Below, piece by piece: positions 7,701 through 12,013 of a stretch of DNA of 12,013 nucleotides (position 1 is its first letter; each line of letters opens with the position of its first letter). Below the pieces are notes generated by a model, which worked only from the letters and a program-made list of their open reading frames with translations, searched no databases and was not told the DNA's origin. The stretch comes from Terfezia claveryi (taxonomy: Eukaryota > Ascomycota > Pezizomycetes > Pezizales > Pezizaceae). The position numbers and the translations under genes were made by a program. The stretch is taken from contig WHUX01000748.1 in the NCBI GenBank assembly GCA_015179025.1, positions 1 to 12,013 of the forward strand. Reading direction: 5' to 3'.

Positions 7701-8653
7701 TCATCCAACTCTTGTTTTGCCAATTTGAATAGTTTTGATAGTGACTCCTTCACTATCTGAAGCCTCATTATTTGAATACTCTTCAGTTTTCTTGGTCTTC
7801 TTTACTTTCTTCTTTTTACGCTTCTTAGTGAAGTATTCGGATTCGGTATGGTTCAGCCCTTTCCATCCTTTACTGATGCAGTAGTCGCATCTTTTTCCAT
7901 TATCTTCTTGATCTCGTCCTCTGCCAGCTCTTATCTTAAGTACTACTAGGTTTTGTACCGAATCTCTAGCATTGTCTCCTCTCCTTTTCCCCTTTTGTCT
8001 TCCTGAGACATATATCTTGAGGTGTGTAGTGATATTGCTATAGGTAAGTCCATTCTTCATTTGGATATTTTTAATGAGAGTATTGTAGTAAGGTAGAAGA
8101 GTAGCTAGTAGAAACGTCCCTTTGGCTTGGTTATTTTTGCTTAAGCCTATCAATATTATTCCGAATTCTTTAAGGTCATCTGGGATTGTTCCTCCCAACA
8201 TAGATCTCATGAATCCCCACTTTTTGTTGAACTCGCTAATGTATTCTTTGATTGAACTATTTCTATTATCATAGCTGAGTTTGATGACTCCAATAAGTAA
8301 AGCTCTGAGTGTAGTGATAGTCTTGCCTTCGAATTTAGCCTTCAGCTCTTTATAGGCTTCATTAGCTGTTCTGGCTAGTCTGATGATATCTATAACTTCT
8401 TTCTTGCAATTTCTTTTCATTATAAGAATTGTGAAGTTGTTGTCTTTCTTTCAGACTTTAGTATCTGTATCTTGGCTTTTCTGGTGGCTGCAGGATCTGG
8501 ATCTTGGACATCTCTAGTGACAATTTCCTATATTGTCTCATCTTTATATTCATAGCTACTAAGTGTTTGCACAATAGATAGTATCTACTAAGCATAGTCC
8601 TGTTGTCCACTAAGCTTAGGCTCGATCTTTGGGATTGATTGTTCTTTGGACAT
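7701..8653 (-). pseudogene. gag: Copia gag with degenerate zinc knuckle
   Basis: A plausible ATG lies at 8651-8653. The N-terminal part reads KIEPKLSGQQDYA, the conserved copia gag start, then two adjacent TAGs where Gln-Trp would be expected, and another TAG in DETI-stop-EIV. One frame change near 8421 leads into a 239-codon stretch (8420-7704) with KELKAKFEGKTITTLRALL and YISEFNKKW, typical of UBN2-type gag. Near 7870-7900 is CDYC, a following His, and Tyr in place of the last Cys (KGLNHTESEY), a zinc knuckle missing one ligand. A Lys-rich tail follows. It ends at TGA 7701-7703, after which the same frame continues into protease, so that stop is probably a mutation. Confidence 0.87.
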
Positions 8654-9251
8654 AGTTACTGGAGGTGGTGTTGGTGAATCTGGTAGTGGAGAAGGTGGAG
8701 TTCTTGCTCTTCACCCTCTTCTTCTTCCGACTTGGATATTAATCAGGAGATCTGGGTATCCAATTTCGTGTTCTGACTCGATGTTGGGGCCGGTCTGGCT
8801 GTGCTGCTTATTTAGATGAGTGCTGGATATATTTGATTGAAGCTTATTAGTTGTCCTCGTACTGGATTTCTTGTCAGTAGAGATGTTTCTGCTTCTTGGG
8901 TATCAAGGTCGGTTAAGAGATTTCCGAGCTCTTGATGGTTTCTTCTATCGCTAGTACTCGTTGTATAGCCACTCTTGCGTATTCTGTTCTAGGTATTCGG
9001 TGTCTGACAGCATTCTCTTGGAGTTGTGGTGATTCTGAGATTTATTCCGGAGAGATTCTTGAAAGTTGCTTGTTCTGACGGTTTATTTTCTTGACCAGGA
9101 TCGGTGTGTAGGCATATGTAAGTTTCGCAGGGTTTCTTTATGTTGCAACATAGGGCGGCCACGGCTTTGGGCTTCTGCTTTCTGAACGGCAGTGTTACTG
9201 GGTTGGTACCACAGATATCTCAACTGTCTTTGTTCTTATTGCTTTTGCCTT
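8654..9251 (-). other. Copia leader or N-terminal gag extension
   Basis: Between the primer site and the gag ATG, the frame in phase with the ATG stays open on the minus strand from 8902 to 8654 except for one TGA at 8711-8713. It encodes a Ser/Pro-rich stretch including HEIGYPDLLINIQ and TPPSPLPDSPTPPP. A second frame is also largely open from 8988. Either gag starts further upstream than 8653 or this is leader with chance open frames. The part from 9000 to 9251 shows no gene. Confidence 0.4.
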
Positions 9252-9270
9252 GAGCGCCGGGCTCATAACC
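9252..9270 (-). other. Copia primer-binding site for an initiator tRNA-Met half molecule
   Basis: The plus strand reads GAGCGCCGGGCTCATAACC directly before TGTAAG at 9271. GGGCTCATAACC is the anticodon stem-loop sequence of fungal initiator tRNA-Met (anticodon CAU). Copia and Ty5 are known to prime from the 5' half of this tRNA cut in the anticodon loop, so the complement here, abutting the LTR, is the expected site. It also fixes the LTR boundary at 9271. Confidence 0.8.
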
Positions 9271-9761
9271 TGTAAGATTACGAGGTTATGCAGCGAAGGA
9301 ATCGTGAAGATAATTGATCGTGTATATTCAGAAGAGGAGAGATATCTAGATATCGCTATAGACTTATTGCTATGGTCCAGTGCTCTGCTTACATAGGAGA
9401 TGTTTCTGCGTACTTTCCGGCTCTTTTATCCTTCGCAGAATGTGCCCGTTTTGCCATATTCGGATCCTGACTTCATACCCTGTTCCGCCCAATTGGCCAT
9501 TCTGGGATATCCTGCATTTCCCGTGATATCGGCTTATGCCACGTGAGAGTATTTCCCACATGCCCACCTCACGATCCCCCTGCCCCTCTTTCCCGTCCCC
9601 CTCTCATAGCCCTGCCTTCTGTGACATCGTCCGTGACATCTGTGACAGGTGTCCGTGAAAAGCCCCTTCACACACGTAGCGCTCCTACGTGTGTCTTACC
9701 TCGTCCCTGCCCTTGCCCAGGCGTACCCCTTGGTCGCCATCGTCCCTTGAGCCACGTTACA
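9271..9761 (-). repeat. LTR of the copia element, about 491 bp
   Basis: On the plus strand it runs from TGTAAGATTA to CCACGTTACA, giving the inverted terminal repeat TGTAA/TTACA. The inner boundary is set by the tRNA-Met primer site. On the minus strand GGATAAAAG (9423-9431) is a possible TATA box, followed by a pyrimidine-rich stretch. The outer part, about 9580-9761, resembles the 3' end of the gypsy LTR, including a 10-bp stem ACACACGTAG/CTACGTGTGT (9670-9694). The outer boundary is less certain than the inner one, because that segment could be a separate gypsy LTR fragment. The possible target duplication would begin CAATA at 9762. Confidence 0.65.
9617..9659. repeat. Short GTGACA repeats in the copia LTR
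   Basis: GTGACA occurs at 9621-9626, 9633-9638 and 9642-9647, and GTGA again at 9655-9658. Spacing is 9 to 13 bases. The cluster has no counterpart in the gypsy LTR and looks like an insertion or local duplication within the segment shared between the two LTRs. Confidence 0.5.
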
Positions 9762-10058
9762 CAATATATAACTCAATAAATAGAGAACTATAAGTTACAA
9801 ATACAATATTCTTAAAGAGGCCTTAATATATAGAAACTATATAATTTCTATTTATCTCACTACCTTACTTATTTACAGATTACCTGTAATAGGTACACCT
9901 TTTTATAGACCTATACAACTTCATTAATAGCTTAATATCTCTATGAGTTTTACTCCAATTATAAAACACATTTGAGAAATGGAATCATCTCTTTGTTAAA
10001 GGATTTTCATATCCATCCTGGTTCTTCCTATAGATTGAATACTAATTGAGTTGTCTTT
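9762..10058. other. AT-rich, CpG-free intergenic stretch
   Basis: I find no CG dinucleotide in this stretch and no credible coding frame; it is dominated by TATA, AATA and TTA words. Such composition is typical of sequence worn down by cytosine mutation in fungal repeat deserts. No RNA gene or further element is recognisable. Confidence 0.6.
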
Positions 10059-10138
10059 CAAGCGGATGTTTGAACAAGCGGACGTTTGACCAAGCGGACG
10101 TTTGAGCAAGCGGAAGTTTGCGCAAGTGGACGTTTGAC
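10059..10138. repeat. Five tandem copies of a 16-bp unit
   Basis: The unit CAAGCGGACGTTTGAC is repeated five times without gaps (starts at 10059, 10075, 10091, 10107 and 10123). The last base varies, and there are single changes such as T or A for C at position 9. On the minus strand it reads CAAACGTCCGCTTG in series. This style resembles repeated motifs in terminal inverted repeats of some fungal Tc1/pogo-type elements, but I see no inverted partner in the window, so that remains a guess. Confidence 0.9.
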
Positions 10139-10190
10139 TTCCGTTAAACATAAATAATAGACCCGGTATCTACTCAATTTGCTTTCATAC

Positions 10191-10269
10191 AATGCCCGAG
10201 TCCACAAAATATGCCATTCGGGAAATGCCCAGTCCATTCCGGAACGGACTGAATTTCGGAACGGACTAG
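10191..10269. repeat. Short direct repeats and a near-palindrome
   Basis: AATGCCCGAGTCCA (10191) is echoed by AATGCCCAGTCCA (10224). AGTCCATTCCGGAACGGACT at 10231-10250 is a 20-bp palindrome apart from one base pair. CGGAACGGACT occurs at 10240-10250 and again as TCGGAACGGACTAGA at 10256-10269. The cluster lies about 50 bp from the 16-bp array and could be the edge of a small non-autonomous transposon. Confidence 0.6.
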
Positions 10270-10691
10270 AACATGTACATTACAATAGTTGCCAAACGGC
10301 CAGCTCTCAGCAGGCCCAATATTCTATGGATGGTCATACTCCCGCTACCATTCAGATTCCCATTCACTGTAAATCACAAGTCCAAAGATCAAGTATTATC
10401 ATCCCTTTATGTGCAGACGTTGATACCGAGTGGATTTGTTTTTATGCTAGTAGATAGGCATGAAGGTTACATAGAAAGAACATTGATATATAAGGTTGAT
10501 ATTACAGTAGCTCATGTTCAGTGGAACCTCTGAGACCAACCTATTACCAACATGATATATATGCATGTGCTGACTGATGCAGAGAAGAGACTATTAGGAA
10601 CAAACCATTAACTACCTCCAAGGAAAGTTTTAGCTGCGTAGACATATAATTAACAGAAATCTTTTGGGAGAACCCTGAGGCCTCGCAGGAG
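10270..10691. other. No gene seen between the repeats and the kinase
   Basis: Open frames here are short, overlap each other and have no recognisable motif. I see no repeats or RNA genes. Part of this stretch would be the 3' untranslated region and terminator of the minus-strand kinase gene, whose stop is at 10692-10694. Confidence 0.5.
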
Positions 10692-10896
10692 TTAACGACG
10701 AAATAAAGAAAATAGCCGTGACGTAATACTCGAGAGCCATGACGTAGGAGGTTCAGGAGTGGGCGTTTCAGGTGATAATTCTTGGTCAACTTGTTTATTC
10801 GGTACACTATCACCCGGTACCGTAGAGGGCATGCAAGGACTGTCTGTCAATGGATAAACTTTGCCATGCATATCGCACCCACGTGCAAGACAGGTC

Positions 10897-10978
10897 CTAT
10901 CAAAGCGCGATCCATATTTGTCAGTCAGAGAGAGAGCAAGGCAACAGGGCCCTTCCCAAAGGCAGCGGGTAAACATAC
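10897..10978 (-). other. Candidate intron, 82 nt, before the last kinase exon
   Basis: Donor GTATGT starts at 10978, a CTGAC branch-like motif follows, and acceptor ATAG ends at 10897. Splicing joins the KNTKSCM reading exactly in frame to CLARGCDMHGK and the C-terminal tail ending at 10692. Without splicing the protein would stop at 10921-10923. Confidence 0.65.
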
Positions 10979-11490
10979 ATGCAGCTCTTTGTGTTCTTGT
11001 CCATGACCATATGCAACTTCTCTCTCAAGCTCTCACTGAGCTGATGAGTCTCGTCAATTTCTAACCAAGGGTGTTTAAGTGCATCCGCAGCAGATAATCG
11101 ACGCTGGGATTTTCATGAAGCAGGCTTTCTATGAAAGTGATCCCGGTTTCGCTTAGTCCTTTCGACATCAACCCCTCCCTTGGACTTGGCTGACCACTAT
11201 GGAAGTACTTTACCATGGTTAGGAGGTTGGGAAAAATGTCTGCCCCGTTAGGACTCTATAGAGTATGCATCCCAGACAGACCAGGAATCAACACGGTCTG
11301 TGAAGACTCTGGTGTCACCGTTAAATTCGTAGAATTCGGCTGCCATATAAGCTCGTTCGCGCGGGCGGCCCGGTGTTATCTTTTTCAGCTCAAGAGGCCA
11401 AGTTTTGTCAAATGCAATGCGCTTCGAAACACCGAGGTCGCTGACCTTGAACTGAATTGTCCCATCATTTTCAAAACTTGGGTATATTAC

Positions 11491-11563
11491 CTAGTCCTAT
11501 CCAATTAGTACTCAGATTCCCCGGGTGGCCAGCACAAAAAGTTAGATGGGAAGGAATCCTAAC
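11491..11563 (-). other. Candidate intron, 73 nt, after the DLKP motif
   Basis: Donor GTTAGG (weaker than consensus) starts at 11563, branch-like TACTAAT lies near the end, and acceptor CTAG ends at 11491. Splicing joins HLDLKPG in frame to VIYPSFENDG and the DLG motif, and removes several stops. The result lacks the usual Asn of DLKPxN. Confidence 0.5.
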
Positions 11564-11784
11564 TCCTGGTTTCAGATCCAGATGCATGAGTTTATTTTCA
11601 TGCATAAACTTCATGCTCGTAAATAATTGCCGGCCCAAAACTTTGGCATCCCTTCCAACCATGGCTCGTCTATGCATTTTCGAAGGTCCCCCCCCGCCAT
11701 ATCCTCTTGAATTAGATAAAAGTAGTTTGCATCCGCCGATACACCAACCAGCTTCACAAACCAGCCATCTGGTGCCTTGTCGCT

Positions 11785-11858
11785 CTTGACAATTATACAA
11801 ATATTAGCATCCGAATATCGATGGTATTCACTACACTAGGTCGGTTCACTAGACATAC
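11785..11858 (-). other. Candidate intron, 74 nt, after the ATP-binding Lys exon
   Basis: Donor GTATGT starts at 11858, branch-like GCTAATA lies near the end, and acceptor CAAG ends at 11785. It joins KAAAAVLQ in frame to SDKAPDGWFVKLVGV. The spliced product has a short helix C region. EYHRYSDANICIIV, just upstream of the acceptor, is also in frame with the following exon, so the true acceptor may lie elsewhere. Confidence 0.4.
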
Positions 11859-12013
11859 CTGTAAAACCGCCGCAGCGGCTTTTATCTGCTTCACCGCAAA
11901 TGATGCTGGGAAAAGGCTGCTATCTCGCACTATCTTTTTGACTACACAAATATGCCGACGCAACAGTAGACCTGCTGTTGATGTCCCCGATACACATCAT
12001 TCAGCTGCCAGAT

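Larger units (their letters stand above)
5876..9761 (-). mobile_element. Ty1/copia retrotransposon, 5' part, split by the gypsy insertion
   Basis: Read on the minus strand, the order is LTR (9761-9271), primer site, gag with zinc knuckle, protease, integrase, reverse transcriptase. Integrase before reverse transcriptase is the copia order. The reverse transcriptase reading is cut at 5876, exactly where the gypsy 3' LTR ends, so this half is bounded by an insertion, not by a deletion that can be seen. The missing reverse transcriptase, RNase H and second LTR should lie left of the window. From 8420 to about 6640 one frame holds with only premature stops, which points to a Gag-Pol polyprotein in one frame and decay mainly by transitions. 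Confidence 0.9.
10692..12013 (-). pseudogene. Serine/threonine protein kinase, CAMK-like, broken, 5' end outside window
   Basis: The minus strand carries kinase subdomains in order. FAVKQIK holds the ATP-binding Lys (11889-11891). YLIQEDMAGGDLRK is the hinge. FMHENKLMHLDLKP is the catalytic loop, Asp at 11576-11578. FKVSDLGVSKR has DLG for DFG (11437-11439). YMAAEF replaces the APE motif and keeps its Glu; DSWSV follows, and RRLSAADALKHPW is subdomain XI with the HPW typical of CAMK-type kinases. A Pro/Thr-rich tail ends at TAA 10692-10694 after splicing. The reading changes frame near 11650, 11275, 11234 and 11105, each explained by loss of one base at or beside a short homopolymer run. Three candidate introns are present. 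It would phosphorylate Ser/Thr; substrate unknown. It is a pseudogene, or a real gene with sequence errors; many CpGs survive, unlike the transposons. Confidence 0.82.

Noticed and set aside
9271..9761. A solo LTR of the gypsy family
   Set aside because: Only the outer 180 bases or so resemble gypsy; the inner end abuts a tRNA-Met primer site and lacks the gypsy TATA box and the CATCACCTGC hairpin, so a copia LTR is the better call.
9543..9779. 78-codon plus-strand frame rich in Pro, Ser and Thr
   Set aside because: It spans the copia LTR outer part, driven by C-rich repeats, with no domain.
10059..10138. A CRISPR array
   Set aside because: The units abut without spacers, and the context is eukaryotic.
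10179..10533. Two overlapping plus-strand frames of about 90 codons
   Set aside because: No motif, they overlap each other and begin in the repeat cluster; probably chance.
10544..10813. 89-codon minus-strand frame
   Set aside because: It overlaps the last kinase exon in another frame, which has the better support through splicing.
11215..11789. Plus-strand frames of 97 and 110 codons opposite the kinase
   Set aside because: They are antisense to clear kinase motifs and carry no motif of their own.
1..12013. A new defence, biosynthetic or signalling gene cluster
   Set aside because: All coding signals are explained by two retrotransposons and one kinase; no further gene family is recognisable.

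Overview
The window looks like a repeat-rich, mutation-degraded stretch of a filamentous ascomycete genome (Pezizomycotina; a species cannot be named). The signs are a chromodomain-bearing Ty3/gypsy retrotransposon, a fungal-style Ty1/copia element, premature stops that are almost all one C-to-T or G-to-A transition from a sense codon (a pattern like repeat-induced point mutation, RIP), and a protein kinase gene with candidate introns of 73 to 82 nt, two of them starting GTATGT. No intact protein-coding gene and no RNA gene was recognised.

Layout. 1-5875 (+): a nearly complete Ty3/gypsy chromovirus: 5' LTR (its first bases lie outside the window), self-priming-type primer site, gag, protease, reverse transcriptase, RNase H, integrase with GPY/F module, chromodomain, polypurine tract and 3' LTR (5439-5875). 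All coding parts are broken. 5876-9761 (-): the 5' part of a Ty1/copia element, reading right to left: LTR 9271-9761, a primer site matching the 5' half of initiator tRNA-Met, gag, protease, integrase, and the start of reverse transcriptase. The reverse transcriptase reading stops exactly where the gypsy LTR ends, so the gypsy element inserted into the copia element; the rest of copia should lie left of the window. 9762-10058: AT-rich, CpG-free sequence with no gene. 10059-10138: five tandem 16-bp units. 10191-10269: short direct repeats and a near-palindrome. 10692 to beyond 12013 (-): a CAMK-like serine/threonine kinase gene, 5' end outside the window, with three candidate introns and several one-base frameshifts.

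The history appears to be: the copia element landed, the gypsy chromovirus inserted into its reverse transcriptase, and both then decayed by transitions. The kinase region keeps many CpGs, so it seems to have escaped the heaviest mutation, yet it carries indels near short homopolymer runs that are either real decay or sequence error. I found no new defence, biosynthetic or regulatory system. The most unusual points are the self-priming complementarity, the LTR-end sequence shared between copia and gypsy in opposite element orientation, and the 16-bp repeat array.
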